Below, one piece after another: positions 1 through 6,335 of a stretch of DNA of 7,657 nt. The number at the start of each line of letters is the position of its first letter. Position 1 is the stretch's first letter. The notes below the pieces were generated by a model that was given only the letters and a program-made list of their open reading frames with translations, was not told the origin of the DNA and ran no database searches. This stretch comes from Thermococcus sp. Its GTDB lineage: Archaea; Methanobacteriota_B; Thermococci; Thermococcales; Thermococcaceae. A program made the translations under genes and the position numbers. The stretch spans positions 1-7,657 of the forward strand of contig JALVWX010000193.1 in the NCBI GenBank assembly GCA_027023165.1. The letters are read 5' to 3'.

Positions 1-986
1 CTGTAGGTAACCCTCCCACCATCGACCTCTATGCTGTACTCATCGGTCTGTATCCTCAGCCTGTCGCCGACCTTCGTGAGCTGGAAGCCGTTGCGAAGCT
101 CCCTGATGGTCAGCATCTCGCCAGGCGGCATCCCCGGGTTGCCCTCATGGATGCGTATCGGCCCAATCTTAACCTCCTCTCCGGTGGGGGTCTCAAGCAC
201 CTCCACAAAGGGGACCTTAACGTACTCAAAGCCCTCGCCCTCGTAGACCTTTATGAAGCCGAGGTCGACAATGCTGGCCTTGTTCCTGTCCCGGTAGAGC
301 CTGTCTGGGTTCATCATTTCGTTTACCCTGGCAACAAAGCCCGGATCGGGGGCGGTCTTTTTGCCCACCATGCTCTCCTCCGTCCAGACGACCACCGGCG
401 GGAGGAGTTTCTTGGAGATTCTGCCGAGAGGAGTCTCTGCTTCGACCTCGACTTCTCCATCGAGAACCCAGCCGGACCTCTTCCTCCCGAACTTGACGGG
501 GTATGCCTTTCCGCTTCCCTTCAGCTTCACTTCTCCAAAGTCGGCCCCGCTGAACTCGTAGGCCTTCTTCTCCACCTTGAGATCAAGCCGCCTCTCGTCA
601 AACTTCGAAAGGAGGAGGCCTGCTATGGAGAGGACAACGGCGTAGGCGAAGGCGGTTCCGTCGTAGGAGCTTAGTCTGTCGCTCATCCCAAGCCACTGGC
701 CGAAGAACAGGAAAACGCTCGTCCAGAAGAAGCCTTTGGCGAGGGCGAAGACGACCCCGCTGACCGTTACCCCAAACCACCTTCCGACGCTCAGCAGTTC
801 GAAGGCGAAGAGTAGTGCTATTATCGCGTAGACCATGTAGTCGTTGTAGGCTTCGAGCCTCAGCGGGCCTTTGAAGAGCCAGATTATGAGAAGTATGGCG
901 GTTAAGGCTTTCAGGTACTCCGCGAGCTTAAAGCGCGGCCCCTCCTTTTGAACGGCCCGATATTTCCACTCCCATCTAAAACTCAT
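1..986 (-). CDS. Unknown four-TM membrane protein with beta-rich soluble domain (partial, C-terminus beyond window)
   Basis: I do not recognise the family. The frame is open from the ATG at 986-984 to the window edge (328 codons, no stop), so the C-terminus is missing. The first ~130 residues hold four predicted membrane segments, about 24-42, 49-67, 72-95 and 112-127. The first is preceded by a Lys/Arg-rich, presumably cytoplasmic, tail. From ~130 on the protein is soluble, alternating charged and hydrophobic like beta structure and rich in Val, Glu, Lys and Gly, with no recognised catalytic motif. The start is well supported: a strong GGAGGTG Shine-Dalgarno lies 5 nt upstream, inside the end of the upstream ArsR-like gene, and the ATG overlaps that gene's stop (ATGA). 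The two genes are therefore very likely co-transcribed and translationally coupled, so this is the probable main target of that regulator. A membrane sensor partner or a stress-induced envelope protein are both possible; function is open. Confidence 0.85.
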   Translation of the reverse strand, partial: MSFRWEWKYRAVQKEGPRFKLAEYLKALTAILLIIWLFKGPLRLEAYNDYMVYAIIALLFAFELLSVGRWFGVTVSGVVFALAKGFFWTSVFLFFGQWLGMSDRLSSYDGTAFAYAVVLSIAGLLLSKFDERRLDLKVEKKAYEFSGADFGEVKLKGSGKAYPVKFGRKRSGWVLDGEVEVEAETPLGRISKKLLPPVVVWTEESMVGKKTAPDPGFVARVNEMMNPDRLYRDRNKASIVDLGFIKVYEGEGFEYVKVPFVEVLETPTGEEVKIGPIRIHEGNPGMPPGEMLTIRELRNGFQLTKVGDRLRIQTDEYSIEVDGGRVTY

Positions 987-1393
987 TCTTCCACCTCCTC
1001 AAGGGCAGTGATTATCTCGAGCAAACGCAGAAACAAACGTCCGTTGGGCGAGATCTCGTATCCGTCCCCCTTCCTCACCATGCCTGTTTTCGTGAGGAGC
1101 TTGAGGTGATGGGAAACGGTTGGACTCTCGACGCCTAAAGCTTCTTTTATCTCCTTGAAGCCCATCGGCCTCTCGGAGAGCATCTTGAGTATCCTTATCC
1201 TGTCAGGATTCGCCAAAGCCTTGAGGGTCTTTGCCGCTTTCTCCTCGTCGAGTTCGGGAAGCTTCCCCCCTTCGAGCTTCCTCCTCAGGCGGGCCTTTAT
1301 GGAGAGCATGACCTCATCAACGGGATCTATGTTCTCCTCAAGGAGTTCCAGCCTCTTCTTCAGCTCCTCGAGCTGGACTTTCAGGTCGTCCAT
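983..1393 (-). CDS. ArsR-like winged-helix transcriptional regulator with N-terminal coiled coil
   Basis: 136-aa DNA-binding protein, predicted cytoplasmic autoregulator. Residues 2-20 are a short Leu/Glu/Lys heptad stretch likely to form a coiled coil; 24-50 is a charged linker helix. The winged helix-turn-helix begins around LKALANPDRIRILKML (57-72), a signature of ArsR-type domains. The recognition helix follows at about 90-100 (SPTVSHHLKLL), and a wing runs over ~104-115 before a C-terminal dimerisation helix. There is no cysteine anywhere, so the classical metal-sensing cysteine site of ArsR/SmtB is absent; the signal sensed is unknown. The ATG at 1393 has a GGTGG Shine-Dalgarno 4 nt upstream. 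An ATG at 1410 is out of frame. The stop (985-983) overlaps the start of the downstream membrane-protein gene, so the two form an operon. A perfect dyad over the predicted transcription start suggests autorepression. Confidence 0.93.
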   Translation of the reverse strand: MDDLKVQLEELKKRLELLEENIDPVDEVMLSIKARLRRKLEGGKLPELDEEKAAKTLKALANPDRIRILKMLSERPMGFKEIKEALGVESPTVSHHLKLLTKTGMVRKGDGYEISPNGRLFLRLLEIITALEEVEE

Positions 1394-1418
1394 GATACCA
1401 CCGGGTACATGTTTTTGT

Positions 1419-1436
1419 AGTACACTTTTCTGTACT
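1419..1436. promoter_or_regulatory. Probable operator: AGTACA-N6-TGTACT perfect inverted repeat
   Basis: AGTACA at 1419-1424 and TGTACT at 1431-1436 are exact reverse complements separated by 6 bp. The 18-bp site covers the predicted transcription start of the ArsR-like operon, where a bound dimer would block RNA polymerase. A further GTACA half-site lies at 1405-1409, exactly 15 bp from the GTACA at 1420-1424. The dyad is seen directly; assignment to the ArsR-like protein is inference from position and family habit. Confidence 0.6.
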
Positions 1437-1589
1437 TAATTTGGGTCTTGGGTATATAAAAGTTTATCGGTTCCCACGCGCCTTTAAGCGGGCAAATCAA
1501 TTGAAGGACAGTTGAATCACTGAATTGAATAATTATCTAATTACTGGAAATGTCCTCCACGGGACAACGGGGGATAAGAGAAGAGGCAG
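1437..1589. other. AT-rich intergenic stretch between the ArsR-like operon promoter and the end of the PadR gene
   Basis: Apart from the promoter at 1451-1468, nothing gene-like is visible. There are three TTGAA words (1501, 1512, 1525), a weak 5-bp stem TGTCC/GGACA (1551-1555 with 1562-1566), and no long T-run on the minus strand that would make a clear terminator for the PadR gene. Read-through from the PadR gene into the ArsR-like operon therefore cannot be excluded. Confidence 0.5.
1451..1468 (-). promoter_or_regulatory. Archaeal BRE/TATA promoter of the ArsR-like operon
   Basis: Read on the minus strand, GATAAAC (BRE-like, 1468-1462) is followed directly by TTTTATATACC (1461-1451), a near-consensus Thermococcales TATA box. 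Transcription should start about 25 nt downstream, near 1430-1434, giving a leader of roughly 40 nt with a GGTGG ribosome-binding site. Confidence 0.75.
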
Positions 1590-1600
1590 TTACTGCCCCT
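1583..1600 (-). terminator. Weak hairpin at the stop codon of the PadR-family gene
   Basis: On the minus strand AGGGGCAG and CTGCCTCT can pair (one G-U) around a TAA loop, which is the gene's own stop codon. A pyrimidine-rich tail follows, but it lacks the run of T that drives archaeal termination. It may be an mRNA 3' structure rather than a terminator, or chance. Confidence 0.25.
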
Positions 1601-2078
1601 TTGAAAGCTCCTCCTCGATGGTCCTTATCTCCTCGTCCAGGATGTCCCGTATCTTCTTCAGCAGTTCAAGGTACTCCATCACGGTCTCCCGTTTCATCTC
1701 CCGCCTCTCGCCGAGGGCTTCGAGCTTCTTCTTCAGGGCCTCGTGGTAGTTCGCGGCGGTGTAGAGGACTCTAAGGGCTAGGTCGTTCGAGGTCTTGAGA
1801 TACTCTATTCCCTTCGGCGTCAGCCTGTACTTCACCCTGCGAACCTTTCCGCGGTACTCCTCCCTCGGCTCAAGGAGGCCTTCCTCAACCATCTTGTTGA
1901 GTATCGTGTAGAGGTTGCTGTGGCTCGGCTTCCAGAGGCCGATGGCGAGCTTCTCAAGCTCCTTCAGTATCTCGTAGCCGTGGGCTTCGCCTTTAAGTCC
2001 GACTATGACCAGAATGATGTCCTTCAAGGGGACCGTAAAGAGTCCCTTGATGATCCTCCGCTCGACGTCAGTTCCCAT
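1590..2078 (-). CDS. PadR-family transcriptional repressor, probably of the divergent RND exporter
   Basis: 162-aa winged-helix regulator. Residues 18-70 match the PadR domain: LKDIILVIVG then HGYEILKELE (33-42), followed by SHSNLYTILNKMVEEGLL (52-69), which contains the conserved Tyr of the recognition helix. A basic wing follows at about 71-85. Residues ~95-162 form two long charged helices, the dimerisation domain typical of PadR proteins. I chose the ATG at 2078 because GGTGAT (2088-2083) sits 4 nt before it, the same arrangement as in the divergent exporter gene. The upstream ATG at 2096 would add six residues (MAQVIG) and bury this Shine-Dalgarno. PadR proteins classically repress multidrug pumps and release DNA on binding a planar or lipophilic ligand (LmrR with LmrCD is the model). 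The 117-bp divergent spacer with two palindromes fits joint control of itself and the exporter. The ligand is unknown. Confidence 0.95.
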   Translation of the reverse strand: MGTDVERRIIKGLFTVPLKDIILVIVGLKGEAHGYEILKELEKLAIGLWKPSHSNLYTILNKMVEEGLLEPREEYRGKVRRVKYRLTPKGIEYLKTSNDLALRVLYTAANYHEALKKKLEALGERREMKRETVMEYLELLKKIRDILDEEIRTIEEELSKGQ

Positions 2079-2082
2079 ACCA

Positions 2083-2088
2083 ATCACC
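2083..2088 (-). promoter_or_regulatory. Ribosome binding site that decides the PadR start
   Basis: GGTGAT on the minus strand, 4 nt before the ATG at 2078. It lies downstream of the alternative ATG at 2096, so it supports the shorter protein. Confidence 0.7.
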
Positions 2089-2104
2089 TGTGCCATAAAT
2101 TTGC

Positions 2105-2120
2105 ACCAAAACCTTTATAA
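2105..2120 (+). promoter_or_regulatory. BRE/TATA promoter of the RND exporter gene
   Basis: An A-rich BRE-like stretch (ACCAAAACC region, 2105-2112) precedes TTTATAAA (2113-2120). Transcription should begin near 2138-2143, inside the palindromic operator, with a leader of about 55 nt. TTTATAAA is its own reverse complement, so it could also serve the PadR gene; on that strand the preceding bases are a poorer BRE, and start would fall near 2093-2096. An alternative minus-strand box is TTTTTAAG at 2162-2155. Confidence 0.65.
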
Positions 2121-2134
2121 ATGCATCTGTTAAC

Positions 2135-2157
2135 GACATGTCGAAATTAGACATGTC
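2135..2157. promoter_or_regulatory. Probable PadR operator: two GACATGTC palindromes 15 bp apart
   Basis: GACATGTC occurs at 2135-2142 and 2150-2157. Each is a perfect 8-bp palindrome, and together they make a larger dyad centred at 2146 that reads ATGT-N9-ACAT in its core. Known PadR operators have an ATGT-N8-ACAT core, so this is close to the family pattern. Near-symmetrical AAATGCAT words flank it at 2119-2126 and 2162-2169. Position over the predicted exporter start site suggests repression. Binding by the PadR protein encoded here is inference. Confidence 0.65.
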
Positions 2158-2185
2158 TTAAAAATGCATGTTGAAGAACGAAATA

Positions 2186-2191
2186 GGTGAT
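2186..2191 (+). promoter_or_regulatory. Ribosome binding site that decides the exporter start
   Basis: GGTGAT sits 4 nt before the ATG at 2196. The in-frame GTG (2187) and ATG (2190) lie within this site and are therefore unlikely starts. Confidence 0.7.
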
Positions 2192-2195
2192 GACT

Positions 2196-5100
2196 ATGGC
2201 CTGGAACGATTGGGTTGTGAAGCACGCGAAGGGCATCGTAATCGCGTGGATAATCGTGATACTGCTCGCAACGCCCCTCGCGATAAAGCTCAAGGACGTC
2301 ACCAACTACAGCATGGACCAGTTCCTCCCGAAGGACGTCGAGTCGGTCAAGGTGCAGGATACCCTGGAAAAGGAGTTCCCGAGCTTCGCCAACAGCACGA
2401 ACCAGACGTACATGATAATCAGCGGCATTGACGTGAACAGCCCGGAGGCGAGAAAAGCCTACGAGCGGCTGAAGGAGGAAGCAAAGCCCTACGGAAGTGA
2501 CTTCGTTTCTTACTACGACGCCGTTGACCTCCTCCAGAACAAGTCCGACGACATAGCGCTCAACCTGACCAAAACCGCCGCAAACCTCACGGGGATTCTC
2601 TACGAAACGGCCCTGAACTCGAGCGCAGCCTACGGCGAGGCCTTAATAGGAATTGAACGCCTCGACAACCAGGTTGAGGAGCTTAACTCAACCCTGCCCC
2701 AGCTTGCGAGGGCCTATCTCGAGCTTAACGAGAACCTCACCGAGCTTTACAACCAGAGCATGGCACTCAGCGCGGCCCTCAACGGGACCGACGGCTCCTA
2801 TGTAGTTCTCCACAAAAACCTCACAGAGGCCTCCAAAAAACTCAAGGCGCTCAACTCGACGCTCTCGTCACTCAACACGGAACTCTACAACCTGAGCGAC
2901 GGCTACGAGAAAGCTTATCTCGGCGTCATGGGCACCTACGGGGCGCTTCTCAAGGCCGGGGCCTACACGAAGGGAAGCCTTGACAGCACTACCGCGGAAG
3001 CAGTATCAGGGGCACTTGGGGTCCCGGTCGAGTTCGTCTACGCGACCTTCAACGCCACCTACCCGGTTTACGCCGCCAAAGGTCCGGCCGGAATCACGGA
3101 TACCCTTCTCGCCAACGTCACAGAGGGCATAGTTTTGGGAAGCGCCAAGAACCCGCTGGAGGAGTCATTCATCAGGGCCTACGGGATAGCCTTCTACCGC
3201 GGCGTTGAGGCCTTCGACGGGAAGGCCGGAAGCGATTACGCCCTCCTCAACCTCGGTGAGAACGCGGCAAAACCGGTCCACGAGATAGCGGGAGGGGCAC
3301 TCTCGACCCTTCCCGACGTTATAAAGGCCGCAGGCGGAACCTTCGAGGTTCCAGGCTTCGGTAGGGTCTCAGCTGGGACCCTTTCGGAGGTCGTTAAGGT
3401 CGCCATAAGCCTCGGAAGGAATCCATCCCCTGAGGAAGTTGAGAACGCCACGGTGAGCACGGCGGAACAGTTCTTCGGCGGAAGCTACCCAGGGAGCCTT
3501 CTCATTACTCTGCTCAAAGAAGGACCGACAGAGAAGCTCGAGAAGAGCCTTCTGACGGAGGGTCTCGAGGAGAAACTCCCGGCGGAGCAGAAGGGCCTCG
3601 CGCCGATAATAGCCGGAACCGTGGTCAAATACGACCCCCACGCCGAGGGAACCCTATCAAAGAACCCAGCCCTCCTCGAAAACGCGACCGTCGAGGTTCT
3701 CTCCGGAATCCTCAAGAGCAGGGGCGTTGGGCTTCCGGAGGACGTTATCAAAAAGGTCTACGAATCGGGCGGAGACGTTGAGCCAATAGCGGTCGAGATA
3801 CTGACAGAGAAGACGGCGGAGAAAGTTAAGGACGAGAAGACCGCTGAGGTGATCGTGGATGTTGTCAGAAAGAACGCTGAGGAGCTTGCCGAGGGCAGGG
3901 GCGTCAAGGACGCGGTCAAGGAGATCGTCACGAGCCTCGCAGGGGAAACAGAGTTCGACCTAAACAGGGTCATCGACGAACTCTACTCCGGAAAGACGCC
4001 GCGGGAGATAGCCCTCGAACTGTTCAGGGAGGGAATAGACGAGAAGCTCTCGAACGTCTCCGCTCCCGAGGATGTTAAGGAAGCGATAAGAAAGGTTGCC
4101 CTCACGGCCGCCGAGAAGTACCCGATGGGCGAGGTGGAGATGGAAAAGCTGGCCAAGAGCGAGGCAGCGGAAATCATAGCGAAGCACCTGAACGACAACG
4201 ACCTCGGCGTGGAGCTTCACATCGATACAACCAAGCTCGTTGACATTGCCTTCAAGTTCAGGAAGGACCCCGATGCGATAACGAAGGACGACGTGAAGCC
4301 CATCTCGGCAGAAATCTACCCGACCCTCTACGATACGGCCAAAGACTACATCGAGATGCTCAAGGGCAGGGACAACAGGACCATGCTCGTCCTCTTCACC
4401 CCAAAGGGCCTGGAAGGCGTGAGCGACCTCGAAAAGCAGAGCAGAGCACAGTACGAGAACTCACTGAAGGTCAAGGAGCTAGCGCTTAAAGAGTTCGGGA
4501 AGTCATTCAAAGGCGTAGAAGCTTACATCACCGGAACGCCGGTGCAGACCTACGAGATGATACACTACGGTAAAGAGGACAACGACAAGACAACGAAGTT
4601 CAGCATCATCGGTGCTCTGATAGTGCTCCTCCTCCTCATGGGAGTCGCTGTTTTGGCAACCCTCCTGCCATTCACCGGAGTTGCCACCGCAACGCTGACG
4701 GCCTTGGGAATCCTCTACCTCCTCGCCAAGGGAGATATCGTTAACGTCGGAAGCTGGGCGCAGATGCTCACCGTTACAACCGCCTTAGGTCTCGGCATCG
4801 ACTACTCCACCTACTACCTGCACAGGTTTAGGGAGTACCTCGCGGAAGGCTACGACCACGACGGGGCGGCGAGCGAGGCTCTGAAGAGGGCTAAAGATGC
4901 CGTTCTGGCCAGTGCATCAACCGATATCATAGCCTTTGCCAGCTTCATCCTTGCCTGGGAGTTCCCGATATTCAAGACGATGGGCATAATCGCTCCCTTA
5001 GCGGTAATCACGGTGCTAATAGCGAGCCTGACCTTCATCCCGGCCATAACGGTGCTCATCGGCGACAAGCCGGTATTCTGGTGGCCGAGGCACATAGAGC

Positions 5101-6239
5101 ACCACCTCAAGGGCGTTGACCTCCACGAGAGAAGTAGAATAGCGGAGTGGGCGGTCAAACACGCGAAGGTCGTTGTGCTGATAGCGCTCCTCGTAGCGGT
5201 TCCAGCGGCTTACAACTTCGCAAACTTCCACGGCACACACGACATCAAGCTCTTCATCCCGAAGGACAGCGAGACCTACCACTTCCTCCAGCTCAGCGAT
5301 AAGACGGTTGGAGCGGGCGTTAGCTCACCAACTTACGTGGTCATAGACCTTGGCCATAAGGTTACCCCAGCGGACCTCGCCAAGATAAACGCGATAGCGG
5401 AAGAGATAAGCAAAGTGAGCGGTGTCGAGCACGTCTACACCCTGACCCAGCCCTACGGAAAGAGGGTGAACACCGACGACATAGAGACCCTCAAGTCCCT
5501 CGGCGGTGACCGCTACCTCTCGAAGGACGAAAGCAAGGTACTCATCCAGGTCACCGGAAAGTACGAAGCAACGGATGAGCGCTCCAAGCAGATGGTCAGG
5601 GAGATAAGGAGCATCGTGAAGAGCGAGGAGAAGAAGGGCACCATAGAGAGCGGAATGGTCGGAGGAAACACCGCCCTGGCGCTCGACCTCAGCAACCTCA
5701 TCAACGACGTCTTCTGGCACAGGATCTTCCCGGTGGCGCTCCTGCTGATGTTCCTGTCCCTCATACCGACGCTCAAGGGAATTCCGGCGGTCATAGCGAC
5801 GATGGGCACCATAGCGGTCGGCGTGCTCCTCAGCATCAGCATCTCCAGCTGGCTCTTTGAGAGGGTCTTCGGCCAGCAGGTCATGTGGTTCCTGCCACTC
5901 ATGGTCTTCGTCGTCCTCATGGGAGTGGGCATCGACTACAACAGCTTCTACCTGGTGAAGGCCAGGGACGAGTTCGAGCGCCGCTCTCCAGAGGACGCAT
6001 TGGTGGTCGCCGCCGGAACTATGGACAAACTCGTCGTCGGACTGGCGGCTGTACTCGCGACCACCTACGGCTCGCTGATGACTGGAGCAACGTGGGGCAT
6101 AAGGGAGATAGGCTTTGCCCTCGCCCTGGGCGTACTCCTGACGGCGACGTTGGCGGTGTACTTTATCGGCCCGTCCACCATGGCCCTCTTCGGCGAGAAG
6201 GCCTGGTGGCCACTTCACAAGGTGGAAAAGAAGAAGTGA
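2196..6239 (+). CDS. RND superfamily (MMPL/HAE3-like) exporter with giant, sequon-rich first ectodomain
   Basis: 1347-aa integral membrane transporter, expected to use the proton gradient to move a hydrophobic or lipid-like substrate outward. It shows the tandem RND plan: TM1 (13-32), ectodomain 1 (~33-800), TM2-6 (~803-956), TM7 (~991-1008), ectodomain 2 (~1009-1170), TM8-12 (~1176-1332). Both halves keep the GxGxDY motif (D869-Y870 in TM4, D1247-Y1248 in TM10), matching the Asp-Tyr relay of MmpL3, so the pump should be active. Halves still resemble each other: WVVKHAK (6-12) and WAVKHAK (985-991), FLPKD and FIPKD, and a G(D/E)K...WWP motif after each TM bundle. Usual ectodomain folds appear at ~33-112 and ~712-795; the ~600 residues between are an insertion beginning with a helical, probably coiled-coil region (~115-240). 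There are 20 N-x-S/T sequons, all in ectodomain 1. The start is set by GGTGAT 4 nt upstream of 2196. Substrate unknown. Confidence 0.95.
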   Translation: MAWNDWVVKHAKGIVIAWIIVILLATPLAIKLKDVTNYSMDQFLPKDVESVKVQDTLEKEFPSFANSTNQTYMIISGIDVNSPEARKAYERLKEEAKPYGSDFVSYYDAVDLLQNKSDDIALNLTKTAANLTGILYETALNSSAAYGEALIGIERLDNQVEELNSTLPQLARAYLELNENLTELYNQSMALSAALNGTDGSYVVLHKNLTEASKKLKALNSTLSSLNTELYNLSDGYEKAYLGVMGTYGALLKAGAYTKGSLDSTTAEAVSGALGVPVEFVYATFNATYPVYAAKGPAGITDTLLANVTEGIVLGSAKNPLEESFIRAYGIAFYRGVEAFDGKAGSDYALLNLGENAAKPVHEIAGGALSTLPDVIKAAGGTFEVPGFGRVSAGTLSEVVKVAISLGRNPSPEEVENATVSTAEQFFGGSYPGSLLITLLKEGPTEKLEKSLLTEGLEEKLPAEQKGLAPIIAGTVVKYDPHAEGTLSKNPALLENATVEVLSGILKSRGVGLPEDVIKKVYESGGDVEPIAVEILTEKTAEKVKDEKTAEVIVDVVRKNAEELAEGRGVKDAVKEIVTSLAGETEFDLNRVIDELYSGKTPREIALELFREGIDEKLSNVSAPEDVKEAIRKVALTAAEKYPMGEVEMEKLAKSEAAEIIAKHLNDNDLGVELHIDTTKLVDIAFKFRKDPDAITKDDVKPISAEIYPTLYDTAKDYIEMLKGRDNRTMLVLFTPKGLEGVSDLEKQSRAQYENSLKVKELALKEFGKSFKGVEAYITGTPVQTYEMIHYGKEDNDKTTKFSIIGALIVLLLLMGVAVLATLLPFTGVATATLTALGILYLLAKGDIVNVGSWAQMLTVTTALGLGIDYSTYYLHRFREYLAEGYDHDGAASEALKRAKDAVLASASTDIIAFASFILAWEFPIFKTMGIIAPLAVITVLIASLTFIPAITVLIGDKPVFWWPRHIEHHLKGVDLHERSRIAEWAVKHAKVVVLIALLVAVPAAYNFANFHGTHDIKLFIPKDSETYHFLQLSDKTVGAGVSSPTYVVIDLGHKVTPADLAKINAIAEEISKVSGVEHVYTLTQPYGKRVNTDDIETLKSLGGDRYLSKDESKVLIQVTGKYEATDERSKQMVREIRSIVKSEEKKGTIESGMVGGNTALALDLSNLINDVFWHRIFPVALLLMFLSLIPTLKGIPAVIATMGTIAVGVLLSISISSWLFERVFGQQVMWFLPLMVFVVLMGVGIDYNSFYLVKARDEFERRSPEDALVVAAGTMDKLVVGLAAVLATTYGSLMTGATWGIREIGFALALGVLLTATLAVYFIGPSTMALFGEKAWWPLHKVEKKK
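3384..4322 (+). repeat. Degenerate helical repeat within the exporter ectodomain (protein level)
   Basis: At least four segments share a pattern close to V-(I/V)-x-x-hydrophobic-aromatic-x-x-G/basic-x-P-x-x-(I/V)-x-x-E, read as two short helices with a turn. They begin near residues 399 (VVKVAISLGRNPSPEEV), 517 (VIKKVYESGGDVEPIAVEI), 592 (VIDELYSGKTPREIALEL) and 682 (VDIAFKFRKDPDAITKDDV). The second and third units align best, including a following EK motif. Identity is low, and I found the units by eye only. Confidence 0.45.
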
Positions 6240-6250
6240 TGCCCCCTAAC

Positions 6251-6270
6251 CCTTTTTCTCTATATTTTTC
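6251..6270 (+). terminator. T-rich terminator of the exporter gene
   Basis: Two T5 runs (within cctttttctc and tatatttttc) begin about 12 nt after the exporter stop. Archaeal RNA polymerase terminates on such oligo-T tracts without needing a hairpin, and no strong hairpin is seen here. Confidence 0.65.
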
Positions 6271-6305
6271 GGAGTGAGGCTTTTGACAAGAACATACTCT
6301 CCAGG

Positions 6306-6313
6306 TTTATTAT
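6306..6313 (+). promoter_or_regulatory. TATA box of the antitoxin-like gene (leaderless)
   Basis: TTTATTAT is centred about 26 nt before the ATG at 6336, which puts the transcription start at or next to the start codon. No Shine-Dalgarno precedes that ATG, consistent with a leaderless mRNA. The BRE is weak. Confidence 0.5.
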
Positions 6314-6335
6314 TCCCCTGAGACTACTCCCACAC

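Noticed and set aside
147..674. Plus-strand open frame of 175 codons opposite the unknown membrane protein
   Set aside because: The opposite strand has a long open frame with TM segments, a strong Shine-Dalgarno and an ATGA junction; this frame has no such support.
1501..1530. Three TTGAA words suggesting a short tandem repeat
   Set aside because: Their spacing is uneven (11 and 13 bp) and the region is AT-rich, so chance is likely; it is not a CRISPR or iteron array.
1551..1566. TGTCC/GGACA stem between the PadR and ArsR-like genes
   Set aside because: Only 5 bp with a 6-nt loop and no T-tract; too weak to call a terminator or RNA element.
2187..2193. GTGATGA resembling the C box of a C/D guide RNA
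   Set aside because: It coincides with the GGTGAT ribosome-binding site of the exporter, and no convincing D box or paired D'/C' boxes follow at the right spacing.
5325..6218. Long minus-strand open frame of 297 codons opposite the exporter
   Set aside because: It lies wholly antisense to a well-supported RND gene, its product is low-complexity and charge-biased (many His, Arg, Asp, Glu), and it has no promoter or ribosome-binding site. It is a codon-bias shadow.
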